From Pseudopyrenochaeta lycopersici (Eukaryota > Ascomycota > Dothideomycetes > Pleosporales > Pseudopyrenochaetaceae): a DNA stretch of 64,000 bases. Positions within the stretch are counted from its first letter, which is position 1; each line of letters begins with the position of its first letter. A program made the translations under genes and the position numbers. Below the pieces are notes generated by a model. That model was not told where the DNA came from. It searched no databases and saw only the letters and a program-made list of their open reading frames with translations. The DNA is taken from positions 868,001 to 932,000 of the forward strand of contig NHZP01000011.1 in assembly GCA_003313425.1 (NCBI GenBank), given 5' to 3'. Below, in pieces: positions 51,881 to 64,000 of this stretch.

Positions 51881-52686
51881 TAGAAGAAAAGAAAAGACTT
51901 AGGGAATAGAAAGTCAGAGTCGAGGTTTGGAAGAACAAAGCCAGGATGACGACGTGAGGATTCCTGGCGAAAGGAAAGAGGGTCTGTTTATCGGCCCCGT
52001 GTAGAAACCTACAGGAACTGCCTGTTCAGAGCGTGGAAGGGAGCACAAGCGGTAAGGCGACTGCGGGCGGAAAGAGCACCGCGCACTGGAAAACTATGTC
52101 TTTTGGAGAGGTCACCAAATGCATCAGCTAACGAGCAGCTAACGAATAAAACAAACCAAGGGCATTTGAAGTGAATGGTGGAGATATGGAAACAAGTTCA
52201 AACTGCCCTTTGACTGATCCTGGCGGTATCTTGGACAGAATTATGTGAAGTGGCACCGCCGATGAAGCAAGCATAGGATATGGGGCGAATGTTTGGAAGC
52301 AGAGACATATATCCCTGGTGCGCATGTGTGCTTCATACTCTAAAAAATCTAAGCAGATAAAGCACAAGCTTTACTCGATTCACTTACTACAGCAGCAGTG
52401 CTACAGGTGACGATGCGTCTATGACCACAGGCATAACAAGACATAGCACAACATAGCACGGTCACATCAATGTCACTTTGGGCTAATTGAGATTAGAGAA
52501 ATCTGGAAAAGAGCCTGAATTCGGTGTTCGTTCGATGAAAAAAAAAGGCTTTTCATCTGCAGAGTAATGCTAGATGCAATTTATAATCTATCAACCACGC
52601 AAATGTGGTGCAAACATGCCCTCTATTAACGCCGTGCCATGCAAGTCTAAGATATCATGCAATGAGCCCAACATTCGTAAACACAT
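51881..52686. other. Intergenic, nothing recognised
   Basis: The spacer between the microsatellite and the eEF3 3' end has no recognisable gene, RNA or repeat. It should contain the 3' UTR of eEF3. Confidence 0.5.
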
Positions 52687-55600
52687 CTATTCAGCTTCAT
52701 CATCAGTGTTAGGAGGCTGAGGAGTGCCCTGTGAAACTGTTAGCACCAAGCAATTGACCCAAAACGGGCAGTAGAAACATACCTTCGGACTGTTCAACCA
52801 ATCAATATATCTCAATCTCCTCCTGACTTCCCTCTCCTTAAGCTCTTTCTTGGTCATCTTCTTCTTCTTTTTGGCCCTGAATTTCATGTCATCCCTCGCT
52901 CCTTCAGCGTCACTCATAACCGGAGTGCCGGTGGTACTAGGCGCCGCGCTGCTCACATTGCTGCTAGCAACCGACGAGCCAGGCCGAGAGTCTTCAAATC
53001 GATCCATATTGACCGCAAGATATCCCTTCTGAGTTACACGGCCATCGGCGACGTGCCACTGCTCTGGGCACAGAGCACCAACAAATTCTTCGTTATGGGA
53101 GATCATGATCACACCACCCTTATAGTCACGAATTGCGACAGCGAGGCCACCGAGGGAGTCACGGTCCAAGAAATTGGTTGGTTCGTCGAGGACGAGTAGA
53201 TGAGGGTTGTTCCACATGGCACCGGCTAGATACAAATTAGTAAAATCTTCAGGAGGCATGAGAGAAGGAGTGAGATGAACATACCCAACACGACCTTGAC
53301 CTTCTGACCTCCAGATAGACCAGAAATCTCGTTGTGATTGGCGATTTCAGGATCCATACCCAAATCCTCAAAATGCTTTGAAATGACCTTTGGTTCCAGT
53401 ACACGATAACCGAGACCCTCGCGCGAGGACTCGTGATCGTCAAACTCCTGGATCAACTTCGAGAAGCCTTTCTCAAGCAATGTCTCGCGGGAGATTTGGG
53501 TATTGAACTTGGGCAGCATATGAAGCCACTTGACCTCGTACTGGAAAGTCTTCTTGTACTTGGCACGACCAATGAGTGCCTCAATCCTGCGCGGTCCCTT
53601 GCCGTCGCCTAGATCAATAGGCGTCTCCATTTGCAACTTATCTGCTTCGGTGAGCACACGAGTCTGCTTCATGAGCACCTCACGATCGTCACCATTGGCG
53701 TATCGCCACTGGAGATACTGATTGGGCGTCTTTTCCATATGCATTTCGACATGCTCAAGAGCGTGCTGCTTGATGTATCCGATACGCAAATTGGGGTGTT
53801 TCTCGACTTTGCCTTCCTGAGGAATGGTCTCGCCAGTAAGCATCTTGATGAGCGTAGATTTACCAGCACCATTGGCGCCAATGATTGCGACTCGAGATGA
53901 CAGCGATAAGTTGCAGGAGGCATCAACAAGTGACGGCTTGGATGCGCCAGGGTAAGTATATGTGCAGTTAGTCATGCGCAAGATAGATCGAGTATTCGAC
54001 TTGACACCAGTGAGAATGCCTGGAGGAGGAAACTTGAACTGGACCTGCGAGGACGAGAGGGTATAGTAGCTCTTGGCCTCCGGCTTGACTCTGACGAAGT
54101 CAGCTAGGTTGCCTTTGTAGCAGACCAACTTTTTCTGCTCGTAATGGTAGATGTCTGTGCAGACAGCGTCAAGGAAGCCAGAGTCGTGAGAAACGATCAA
54201 GCTGGTGATCTCGGTGTGCTTCTGCAAATACTGTTCCAGCCATGCAACGTTGGCAACGTCCAAGTGATTGGTAGGTTCGTCGAGTAGCAAGACATCGGCG
54301 CGCATAAGCATAGCACGAGCCAAAGCGAGCTTCATCTTCCAACCGCCAGACAAAGAGCCAACCTTCTCCGATTGCCTGCCGTCAGGACCGGAAGTGAAGC
54401 CGACCTCTTCCAGAACTTCACTGATACGCTCTTTGCTCTCATCCTTGAACCTCGGGTCCTGGACAATGTATTCGAGAATGGTAATTTCCGCATCTTCACC
54501 CTGGTTGTGCTCAACAAAACAAGTCTTGACCTCGTCTTGAGGGGGAAATCCCTCCAACTTGCCACCAGCGATACTGCGCATGAGCGTGGACTTGCCAGCA
54601 CCGTTGCGACCGCAAAGGCCGTATCGGTGGCCTTTCAGTAGTCGGAGATTGGTATGGGAGAGGAGTAACATGCCACCGTAACCCAAGGAGAAGGTAGCGT
54701 TGACAATCTCGACTTCCCCATCGTCCTCCTTGACAGGTTGACCGAACCTGCGGTGGTCTTCATCAACGTACAACTGATGTACAGTCTCGGCCACCTTCTC
54801 AGCCTCCCCAGCACTCATCAATGGCTGCAGATATGGGGTAATGAGATTCGGGATGCGTTTAAGCTCTCGCTGGTCGACGACTTCGGCAATCATCTCCGAG
54901 ATGTAGTTCTTAGTCAGCAACCAGAGCTCAGCGTCGCCTGGGAAGTTGAGCAAGTTGCCAGCAACATTGATCTGCTTCTCGATGGTCTTTGCCACATCGG
55001 CTGGTTGTGTGCGGGCAATGGCACCGCTATCAACGTTACCATCCTTGTCCGCAATAGCTTTCTCAATGACGTCCAATGCACGTTGTCCAATCTCGCGGAC
55101 TTCTGGCAGAGAGGCACGATCTTTGACAGCCTTGACACCCGGTCTGAGCTTCGGCAGGAACGCACGCGCCTCAATAGGGTCGTGAACGAGCTTTGTCAAG
55201 TTCTCAACAACAACAAGAGTCTGACGAGTGACCTCTTGAGAAGTGGACGGAGTGTTGAGAGATCGCTCAAGTAGCGGTGTGACCATAGCAAGAACGGGTG
55301 ATGTGACGATGGCGACGAACGTGGTCTGAGATAGGGCGTGAATCGCTTTCTGCAGACTTTGGGTGGAGGGGTCCTCGATGGACTTGACAAGGAGTGGTAT
55401 CCGGGGCGCAATGTCGTCGTTCTGTAGGAGCGTAGTGAGGCTGTTCATCGTCTTCAGCGCTTGCTTTGCGACCTGTAAAATGTTAGTCATGATTTACGGA
55501 AAATAAAGGATATACATACCTCGGACTTGAGATCGTGTATTCCAGCTTCAACAATGGGAATGAGACCCTCGAGCTTCTTGCCCATAGCCTCGCGTAGGAT

Positions 55601-56212
55601 GTCCTTCTCCTTCTCTACTTCAAAGCTCTCCATGCCCATCTTCGCGTTGTCGGCCATGCGACCAAGAAGCTCATATGCGCCGACAGCACCTTGCCATTTC
55701 CCAGACTTCTTGCCCAAATACTTTGAAAGCACCGGCATGAGGCCAAATACCTTCGCTTCGGCGCTCAGGTTGTCAAAGAGCGCGTCAAGGGCATACCTGG
55801 CCGATTCTTTGACCGAGCTGGTCTTGTCTGCAAGAGCATCTAGTGCCAGTGGTACGAGGTTCTCTTCCTGTACTAAGAAGATGACCTCTGTGAGTTTTTG
55901 CGAGCGCGGGAGTCGCTCAAAGAAAGCGCCGAGCGCGTTCATAGCGCCCTCTCTCCGCACAGCATCCTTCTTGTTGGTCGCCGCCTTCTTGATCTCGTCG
56001 ATTATCCCATAGCCCTTAAGCCCACGGAAGCCGACCGAGTTCTGTAGGACGGTGGTGAGAGCGTAGGCGGCATCGACCGAGGCGTGCGATGTTTTCGCCG
56101 TGACGATACTGGTGATGAAGGCTGTAACATCGTCGTATGAGGGCGCCGGGGCTGCGCCGGCCTTGTCGACGACAATAGCGGGAGCCATGGGCGGCGATTC
56201 CGAGTGTGGCAT
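52687..56212 (-). CDS. tef3: Translation elongation factor 3 (ABCF ATPase)
   Basis: Four exons (56212-55520, 55472-53285, 53225-52783, 52728-52687) give about 1121 residues. eEF3 is the fungal ABC ATPase that drives E-site tRNA release and translocation on the ribosome. Order of domains: N-terminal HEAT repeats (AAYALTTVL-type helices; YALDALFDNLSAEAKVFGLM), ABC1 with Walker A GRNGAGKSTLMRS, signature LSGGWKMKLALARAM and Walker B LLLDEPTNHLD, then ABC2 with GANGAGKSTLIKML, a chromodomain-like insert and LSGGQKVKVVL. Its Walker B is LLVLDEPTNFLD. A lysine-rich C-terminus (KKKKKMTKKELKEREVRRRL) is typical. The start MPHSESPPMAPAIV is the first ATG; the second Met eight codons later is an alternative. 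Confidence 0.96.
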
Positions 56213-56855
56213 CAAGGAAGCGTTTTCTTTCTTTCGCGTAGAGGGATTTCTTGGAGGGGCTCCTTATCGATATGGATGCGAATTATCGCGGGCTGAAGTG
56301 TAAGCAGAACCCTCCAGCAAAAACTGTAAAGAAAAGGGTATCGTGCGTGTTCAGACACCCCGACAGAAGAGTGGAGAGTCTCTACAATACAAGAAAACAG
56401 AAAATATAAGAAGTTGGTGCACAGAAAGTGCGTTGAGGCGCGGCCTTAGTAGTTGGGCTCGGACTGAAATTATTCTAAACCGCGGGTCAATGCGCCGCCT
56501 TGCACGTTTTTCTTTCGCCCGCCCTAAGCCGCTTCCGTTGCGCTATAAGGCTGAGATCTCACACCGCATCATTTGCAGGTAGGGATGGTGGCAAATGCAT
56601 ATACTGCTCAGGGTCCACCCAAAAGCTAACTTCGGTGATGGTACTATGTTCAGTGTTTTAAGTTGCATATTTTCGATTCCGGCTCTCAACGCTGGAGTGT
56701 GAAGAGCGTGTCGTGCCCGCCTCGTCCATGGAAAAGAACACGTCAGAGGCATGCATAATCATCTCGCAAGTCACAGAGGGGCCCCGTTGGACAGACAGCT
56801 GTCAGCAATGCTTTCTGTAGAAAGACTTTCATTACACATTACCCAGATTGCTACA
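56213..56855. other. eEF3 promoter region and Mrs6 3' flank
   Basis: No gene was recognised here. The strong eEF3 promoter and 5' UTR are expected in the first few hundred bases above 56212. Confidence 0.5.
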
Positions 56856-58677
56856 TTAATTGTCGTCTTCATACGCTTCTCTATCTTGAAATACCAAGAA
56901 CTGGTCTGCATCACCACCCTCGATCTTTTGCCACACTTCTTTAACATGATCGAGTATTGAATCATCAAAAGCAAGATCGAGCGCCGGCGGAGGAAAGCGC
57001 AACACATGTTCATCAGTAGGTATTGACTCGGACCCAGACGAGGGCTGTTGCTGGTACTGGATGGACCATAGTGTACTAGGTTGCGGTGTGATATTTACTG
57101 TAGATAGTAGCGCCTGGACAGCCTTCTGGAGAAGATCGAAGCCCTTCTGGCCATTAAGGGCAGTGGATGCGTACAATATACCTGATCAGCTAGTTAGCAA
57201 TCCGAAACTTGCTAAACATGAAATGAACAGGATGGTGAGTGTTGGGTGTAATCAGGTTGTCAGAGTATTTTGTCTTCAATAAAATTCAGACAATGTAGAT
57301 AAGTATTCGTAAGGTTTGATCATCATAACAGCGCACATGGAACGAAGGTGATTGAACTTACTTTGGCCAGGCGGACATTCACTCGTGTCGCTTGAATGTA
57401 CGAAGATAATGACCGGCGGGTGCTCTTCAGCCTCCACGTCTAGGTCTAGTGAGCCGGATGGGAAAACCACAATAGCAGAAGCCGGTGCTGGTGCCTCCTC
57501 GGCAATAGGTGGAAACAGAGGCATGAGTGGTGAAGAGATGATGGCTATCAGCTTGCAAAGCGTGTTCTCTTTAGTGATTGAGGTGTTTCCACCAACAACC
57601 CACTTTGCAGTGACGACTTCGCCATCTTTCAGACGAAGCTTTATGCCACTTTCTGTGACATCTGGAGCATCGACACCGGCAGGTGATAGGCCTTTTCCAA
57701 GGACATACACTCCACCGCCGACCGCACAAGCTCGGCATGAAACCTGGCTGATCTCAGATAAACCACCCCATTTGGGTATGACGGCACCAAAGCCAGCACC
57801 AAAAACGCCAATTGACCGTAGGTGTCTCGCGATCCGCGGTAGCGCGTATTCCGTGCTCGTTCGATCCGAGCTCGACAGCGACAAAATCAAGGCAAGTAAT
57901 GGGGCCTGCAGGGTAGCTGGAACCTTGAACTGTGCTGACAGGAATGTTGAAAACGGTTGCTGCCGGAACTCGTGCCAGACCTCAGTCTGTTCTTCATACT
58001 CGCTGATGAAGCGCAGAAATTTCATCAAAGCACGCTTTGCCTTGAAGTCGAGATCGTGATCTTGGAACACGTCTTCTCGGCCATTTGGCACCCTCAACAG
58101 CTTTCCACGGCGTGATGTGTTTACAGGCGCTGCCGAGCTTCCGCTATCGGCATGTGCAGAGTACACCCACCAGCTTCCGACAGCAAGAAACTCAAGCTGG
58201 CGGTATACCCTCGAGGAAACAAGGTATTGTATCAGCGGGGACCGAGCGTAGATGAGCTGGGGGCTGAGTGCCAAGCTGTATGCTCTTGAGAAGGACAGCT
58301 TTGATACTGAAGAGTCTGAATCGATAATCTCAGGCCTCGTGATGGTGAGATTCGAGAAGGCAGCACTCGATGAATCTTCAAAGGATTAGTGGACGCCAGC
58401 GTATTAGATACACAATCTCCTCACCTTCATTCTCTAGTCGAGCCCACTCTTCAGCTTCTTGCAGGCTGAAGGCCGCCTCGGCACCGCCATAGTAGTCATT
58501 CTCGTCGATGTGGAGGATTTTCTTCCCCGAGCGCGACAAGGCTCTTCAAGTGCTGCGTCAGTCAGACCGCGTCACCTCCTCCTGGTTGTATAAAGAAACT
58601 TACAAAGCTAGAAGAGACTGGCGCAGACCAGTGCCCACAATGAGCACATCCCACTCCGTGTTGTCAAGTGTATCCAT
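56856..58677 (-). CDS. mrs6: Rab escort protein (Mrs6/REP)
   Basis: Four exons (58677-58604, 58543-58425, 58375-57362, 57181-56856) give 510 residues. Rab escort protein presents newly made Rab GTPases to geranylgeranyltransferase II and delivers them to membranes. Features: N-terminal FAD-like fold WDVLIVGTGL, then HIDENDYYGGAEAAFSLQ, and the conserved GDI/REP region GAVIPKWGGLSEISQVSCRA. YALPRIARHLRSIGVFGAGF lies in between. It is longer than Rab-GDI, with an extra C-terminal segment (STALNGQKGFDLLQKAV; LAFDDSILDHVKEVWQKIEG) that supports REP over GDI. The third intron is 180 nt, about three times the local norm. Confidence 0.9.
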
Positions 58678-59567
58678 GGTGGGTTTTGGAGAAAAGTGAA
58701 GTCTTCGACGAGAGCTTAGCTTTGCTTTAGCGTGGGTATGACTAAGCATAATCCATAACAAAATCTGCCAGCCGCCCCGAAGAGCTTTCTTTCCAACATC
58801 GCGCACGCTGAGGACATGGGGCTATATACCGCATGTCCGGACGCACCCAGGCCTTCACTGGTCTGGAAACGTGCGCGTGAGAAGGAATTCATCGTCCGGT
58901 ATCTACTGCTTCGGATTTTACCTGAATTAGCGGCTCGAATGTGGCGATACATTATCTTATCATAATACTCTGTGGCCATGCGCCAAAGTCATGAAGATTT
59001 CTGCATCTGCATATCTGAAGCAGACTGCCAAGAGCTATGTATTGGTGATATCTATACCTCGAACCCATGTGCCAGCGCTGCACTACGAGGCGACTCATGA
59101 CCGAAGAGCTCGAACTCGGGTGACGTACCTGGTGCAGCAGCTACACCGTCCTATCTCATCATAAACGGACAGTCGCAAGATCACCCTTCTTTGATCTATC
59201 CTCTGCTCCTCTGTTTTGTCGAGTTCTCGCCGTCATCAGTTCGGTTCGGATCTCTAGATCTAGAAATGCGAGATTGTTCAGTCGGAATCATAATGTGCAT
59301 GTTAAGCTTTTTCACGCTCACGATATCATCTGACTGGCCTTTAGTTTTAGTTAGATTTGTTGTTGACCGCAAAAGTGACTTGCCATAGCCATCTGCACGT
59401 CGGTGGAATTGTTTCTGATAAGATCGATTCTGGGCCAATATTCGTCATACCGAGCTGGCAAACCTGAGTTGATATACAGAATACAGAGGTACGAGGATAT
59501 GCATAGTTACGAGTAATATCAATTAGTAAATATTAGCCCAGACATGAGGGCTTACAAAGTCGAAAAT
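58678..59567. other. Intergenic, nothing recognised
   Basis: This region contains the Mrs6 promoter and the 3' flank of the beta-galactosidase gene. No gene, RNA or repeat was recognised. Confidence 0.5.
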
Positions 59568-62500
59568 CTAAGCATAAGCCAGTCTCTCTTTCGTCCACCC
59601 TGGCCTCAAATACTCCGAGTCAAACCTTGAGCTCCAGCTACTCTCTATCGCATATTCTGTCACAAACTCTACGTCCACCTTCGCGCCCTCTTTCGTTTGT
59701 GCCCATACACTCAGTCCAATCACGTTATCACCCCCATAATTTAGAATACCCGGTGGAACGGGAAACTTCCTCTCGTTTCCAACGGTAGGATTAAATCGCG
59801 CATACTGGTATCCATTCACGAAGAGCTGGACCCGAACAGCTTTCGAGCCAACAGCGTTGAGTACAAAAGCAAAAGACGCATCGACGCCTTCGGGGATGTC
59901 GAGAGGGATAGTTGTACGGTAGAATGATATTCCAGCGCCTTCGAGGCCGGTGGATGGAGAGCTTGCGTTCCAAGCTGAGTCGTCGAAGCCTGGGAGATGC
60001 CACCCTAGACGTTCGGCGGTGAGGCCACCTTCCGACAACGGGCCACGAAGTGGGTCAAGCTGTACGGTTTCACCTCCAGCTTCACCGGCTATCTTCCATT
60101 GTGTGAAATTGTTGCCTTCGAGCGCTGCGTTGAGGATTCCTCGGGGCTTCACAGCTTCCCCGCGCAAATCGTGGCCTGTGTTGTCTTGTACGACCAGCAG
60201 TACGTTCGTGCTGTTCGAATGTACGGTCGCGTTAGCGAAGGACAACGTGAGGTTGCCAATTCCAACAGTGGAACCACCGAGGTAGGATCCGACCAACTCG
60301 CCGTTGAGCCAAGCGTTCCACCCAAATGCAAGGCCGCCTTGTACAGAAAGCTTAACGCCTTTAGCTGGGCCCTCAAAGTAACCCCGGAAGAGATGGAAGC
60401 TGTTATGGAAGCCGTACTCGTCAACGTATAGTACGGGTAGCGTGTCAGGTTTCGTAGGGTTCGGCGTCGTAAGATGATTCGCTACGACCCAGGCGGCACC
60501 GCTATCATCGTAGTTTGTCTGCTTCTCTGGAAGCCCATCGTGGACTTTCCAGTTGTCTAATGAAGGGAGTTGGATGGTACCGTTGAACGCCGCGACTGTC
60601 GCTTTGAGACTTCCGTAAGGTGTTCGAGAGGTGTGCAATTTCTTTCCGTTCCAAGAGAGTGATTTCACCCCCTGAGATGTAAAGACCTCAATGGCCGTAG
60701 TCTTCGTTAGGTCGCCCTTTAGATCCAGAATGCTGCCCTTGTTGGTTGCACTACGTACTAGATACGGTCCCTGGACAAGAACTAGAACAAAAATTAGCAC
60801 ACTGCAGAACTATTGGCTAAAGGTAGCACAAACCGGATTGATCAACAGGTGCAAAGGGGTCGTTGGACAGATTTGGTGCCCAAAACAAGTATCCGGTGGG
60901 CTTATCCACAACAACTACTTTGACACCATTATCAAACTGGAACACACTCGAGCCAGAAACCTGTGGAATATTTGTCGTGATGCCACGGCCTTCAGAATGG
61001 AATTTTGCGTCTGAGCTTGGGCCACTGCTGACAAGACGACCCTTCTTAGCATCCTTAATGTGGAATTCAACAGACTCCCCAGATCCAGCCCATAGCACTA
61101 CCACCGGCTTGCCATCGATGAGCGCATAGGTCAAGACCTCTGCCGTAGAGTAAGTAAGCGTATTTTTGCCGATGGCGAAGTCAGTCACGAGGATCTTGGA
61201 TTGATGTCCATCAAGCACGATCGAACCAGCATGCTGAGGGATGGTCAAGTTGCCAATCGATGTGCTAACGTGCAGCTTAAACGATTCTTTAGTTCCAGAA
61301 GGCGAGTATGAGTGGATGGTGACGTAGAAAGCGGCCTTAGTCAACGGATTGCGCAACTCACTGGCCTCCACAGCTGAGTTGGTTGTGTACGACGTTGAGT
61401 TGCCGATTCGGTCCGTCATAGTCAAGTCGTCTGCAATACGAGTGAACATGGCCAAGTTCTTGGTCTCATAGTATTTGCGATCAATCTTGCGATTCTCGCT
61501 GATCGGGCTGCTGTAGTCGTAGGATGTCGCACTCACTGGGGCTGACAGAGCGCCCCAGTTTGTACCGCCAAATACCATGTACAAACTTACTGCCGTGACG
61601 CGTTGAGCGATGAGGTCGCGATAGAAGAGATTTGCAAAATCGGCACCGATATCGCCTGGGCAACCACCCTCTGGCCCACCCCACGGATTATAACTCCCTC
61701 CTTGGAACTCGGGGAAGAAACTAGGCTGAGTTGGCGAAAACACCTTAAAGTGGTCATAATAGTCGATGGTCTTGTATGCAATGTATCTAAATAAGAAGTC
61801 AGAGAATGCTTCACGTGTAGCCAGAGCAGCAGAAAAACTTACTGGCCGTTTGTCCCAGTACATTCGTCGAGGTTGCAAGACCAGCAAGATGGGTAACTGT
61901 CTATACCCGCAACATCGACATTACCAATAGCACCCGGAGCATAGTCTTTACTCCAGCTCTTTGTTCTCATGTTGGGGTCATTGTGAATCAATGGGACGTC
62001 AATACCATTTGCTCGTGCCGAATCCTCTAAAGCTGCCATATATCGGCCCGCGGGAAGATGAGGAATTTTCTTAGCAACATCCCTCCACTGCTCGCCGTAT
62101 TCATTCTCAATTTGGTCTGAAAAGGTACAATGTTAGTGTTTGTTTCACATACGTTTCATATATTGGATTTCCATACAAACAAACACATTCCCGCCATTTG
62201 TCACGAGATGCTCGCTTGTAAGCTCCGAGAACTTTGAGAAGTAAGGGTCCAATGCTTGGAGGTATCGTGGATCATCATTTCGTAGAGATCCGTATGCTCC
62301 AGTCGTAAGCCAAAGTGGGAAGCCTCCAGCGTTCGTCTCAGCGTTGACATAGGGGCCAGGCCTCGTGATGACATACAAGCCTACTCGTTTTGCAATCTCG
62401 TAAAGCTTGGTAAATTCATGGGAACCGGTTGTGAAGTCCGTGGTTTGGTTGTTCACGCTGTGGTATGCCCAATTACCGTAGAAAGCGAACGCTGTAAAGC

Positions 62501-62768
62501 CCGCTGCTTTAATCTTCTCTAAAAGGTCCTCCCATACTTCCGGTACCGGGATTCGCCAATAGTGTATCTCTCCCGAGAAGACAAACAACCTCTTTCCATT
62601 GACTTTGAAGCTGTAGTGATCCCATTGGACCACATTGTTCAAGCCATTGTCGTGTAGCGGCCATTGGCTTGGCGTGGATGCATTTTGAGCAGAGACTCCA
62701 ATGCTATCCGGGAAACTGGTCAAAGTTGACAAAAGAGACAACCACGAAAGCCCATAAAGGCTCTTCAT
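59568..62768 (-). CDS. lacA: Secreted beta-galactosidase, GH35
   Basis: Four exons (62768-62177, 62116-61843, 61786-60834, 60781-59568) give 1010 residues, the usual size for fungal GH35. The enzyme hydrolyses terminal beta-galactosides such as those in plant pectin side chains or lactose. A signal peptide ([18 protein letters not shown]) precedes the TIM barrel: [39 protein letters not shown], the acid/base glutamate in [11 protein letters not shown], and the nucleophile glutamate in [14 protein letters not shown]. Jelly-roll domains follow ([35 protein letters not shown]). Several N-x-S/T sites occur. The start is the first ATG giving a signal peptide. The gene symbol follows Aspergillus usage. 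Confidence 0.94.
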
Positions 62769-63538
62769 CGTCGTTGAAGTTTGAAGAGGTTGAAGCCAAT
62801 AAACCCTGTTGCCATTCGCTCGAACATCATGGTTACTTATGGGGACCACGCAGGAACCGAACTCCCGGCATACACATATTGCGAACAGTAAACTAATGTG
62901 AGGCTATGATGAAATGCATCACGGCTGCGGGGGTATTCAGCAGCCTCAATGGTGGGATATTGATGCCCTTGAACAACCGTCCCGCCGAGAGCACCGAGGC
63001 CCGGGAAATTACAGCGGGACCATCATCGGACCGCGGAAGGGTTGCTCGATCGAGTTAACCATGCGGAGATCTCTTCAAATATTTTGCATGGCAAAGGGGA
63101 GAAACAAGGTATCGGGGTAATGGTGCGCGATGGATCATGCCATGGGTAAGAAAGAGAGGCTGTGGTCCGCGGTGTTGTGGCTTCCCTCTACGAGGAAATC
63201 TAACCGAAAGAGGAATCTGTACCTCCCTTCTCTTAAATCATTGCACCAGAACACGAGCAATTTGCTTGGCTCCTGAGTTCTGAATGAGTTACTATGGCTT
63301 AGCTGTGTAGCGTCTTTTGAAGGCGGAAGATCTGGATAGTACCGTTGTCGCACACATTGCGCACGATCACATTCTAGATTGACTCTGTTGTCAGCATTGT
63401 TGTCAGGGTTGAGGCAATTTTCAATTTGATTGTTGAAAGAGCGCGTTGGGCAACTCTCTAGTTGCGCCTCACACAGGCAGACATCGATCTCGAAGTGATG
63501 ATGTTTGTAGCTACACTGTGGATTTAGTTGAGCAATCA
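62769..63538. other. Intergenic, nothing recognised
   Basis: This is the promoter region of the beta-galactosidase gene and 3' flank of the P450. A 134-codon minus frame at 63135-63539 has cysteines but no recognised pattern and abuts the P450 stop. Confidence 0.45.
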
Positions 63539-64000
63539 TTAACTTGTGGTAATATAACAGCAGTGCCCTTTCGGAGAGATCAAGAATCTGTTATCCATCT
63601 CCATCATCTCATCCTGCATGCAATCGCTCAACTTGGCTCCGCGACAATGTCTAAAAAAAAGAGCTGTTGCGAGGCGCAGTTCCATCCAGGCAAGGTGAAG
63701 GCCAATGCACACTCGTGAACCCCCTCCGAAGGGCATGTATGCCGCTTTCTGTCGACTTGTCATCGTTGATTTGTCCAAGAAGCGAAAGCCGTCGAACCTG
63801 AGTATATGTATTAGATTTTTGGCAAATAGGCATCAATGGAGGGAAAGGGCCTACCGGAGGGGATCTGGGAAAATGCTAGGATCTCGGTGAAGCGTATAAG
63901 CCTGGGTGCTGACCTCGACACCGCATGGAATGTGATATCCATTCACAATCACACCTTGCTGTGGCACAACGCGAGGTAATGCTCCTGGTGCAGCTCCATA
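63539..64000 (-). CDS. Cytochrome P450, C-terminal part (runs off window)
   Basis: Two exons are visible: from the window edge to 63855, and 63797-63539, joined by a 57-nt intron. The first encodes PGALPRVVPQQGVIVNGYHI and YTLHRDPSIFPDPLR, the region before the haem loop; the second begins FDGFRFLDKSTM and contains the haem-binding loop AYMPFGGGSRVCIGLHLAWM with the proximal cysteine. This is a microsomal fungal P450 resembling benzoate-hydroxylase-like and secondary-metabolism families; the substrate is unknown. The N-terminal part, including the membrane anchor and ExxR helix, lies beyond position 64000. Confidence 0.93.

Noticed and set aside
59568..64000. Beta-galactosidase and P450 as part of a biosynthetic gene cluster
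   Set aside because: No backbone synthase, transporter or regulator is adjacent within the window; two unrelated enzymes side by side do not support a cluster.

Overview
This window comes from a filamentous ascomycete (Pezizomycotina, most likely Dothideomycetes; the class is inference). The evidence is short GT..AG introns of about 45-66 nt with CTNAC-like branch points, a fungal-type Dicer, the fungus-specific elongation factor eEF3, a Zn2Cys6 regulator, a secreted GH35 beta-galactosidase, a CBM18-like chitin-binding protein, and decayed duplicates with mainly C-to-T and G-to-A changes, the pattern of repeat-induced point mutation (RIP). Exon borders below were read by eye from splice consensus, and reading frames were checked across the junctions.

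Layout. 1-3.3 kb is gene-poor, with a small Cys-containing ORF and a broken gene remnant. 3.3-12.8 kb is gene-dense: Dicer-like 2, proteasome subunit alpha-2, a RING-CH membrane protein, a possible 40-residue membrane microprotein and a conserved coiled-coil protein. 13.2-16.2 kb holds an Hsp70-like ATPase and a small membrane protein, with a RIP-like partial copy of the coiled-coil gene between them. 16.2-23.7 kb is repeat-rich and gene-poor: LTR-like fragments, a 2EXR-domain remnant, two copies of a decayed repeat, an AT-rich stretch, and one SRPK-like kinase whose DFG motif reads GFG.

23.7-31.6 kb carries a mitochondrial-type SDR, a CBM18-like lectin, an IFI6/IFI27-like membrane protein, an intron-containing tRNA-Glu(CTC), acyl-protein thioesterase 1 and, divergently, an HhH-GPD DNA glycosylase. 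33.4-43.3 kb holds a Zn2Cys6/Fungal_trans_2 regulator, a very large WDR59/Mtc5-like SEA/GATOR2 subunit, and divergent from it the E2 enzyme Ubc13. 45.9-51.7 kb has a secreted beta-propeller protein, an MFS sugar transporter and a Cys-rich secreted protein with a (TG)48 tract just upstream of its start. 52.7-64 kb has eEF3, Rab escort protein Mrs6, a secreted GH35 beta-galactosidase and the 3' end of a cytochrome P450 running off the window.

Most genes are independent housekeeping or secretion functions rather than one pathway. The points most worth checking are an alternative membrane-anchored C-terminus for acyl-protein thioesterase 1, the probable pseudokinase, the RIP-scarred duplicates, the dinucleotide tract upstream of a candidate effector, and several unannotated microprotein candidates.
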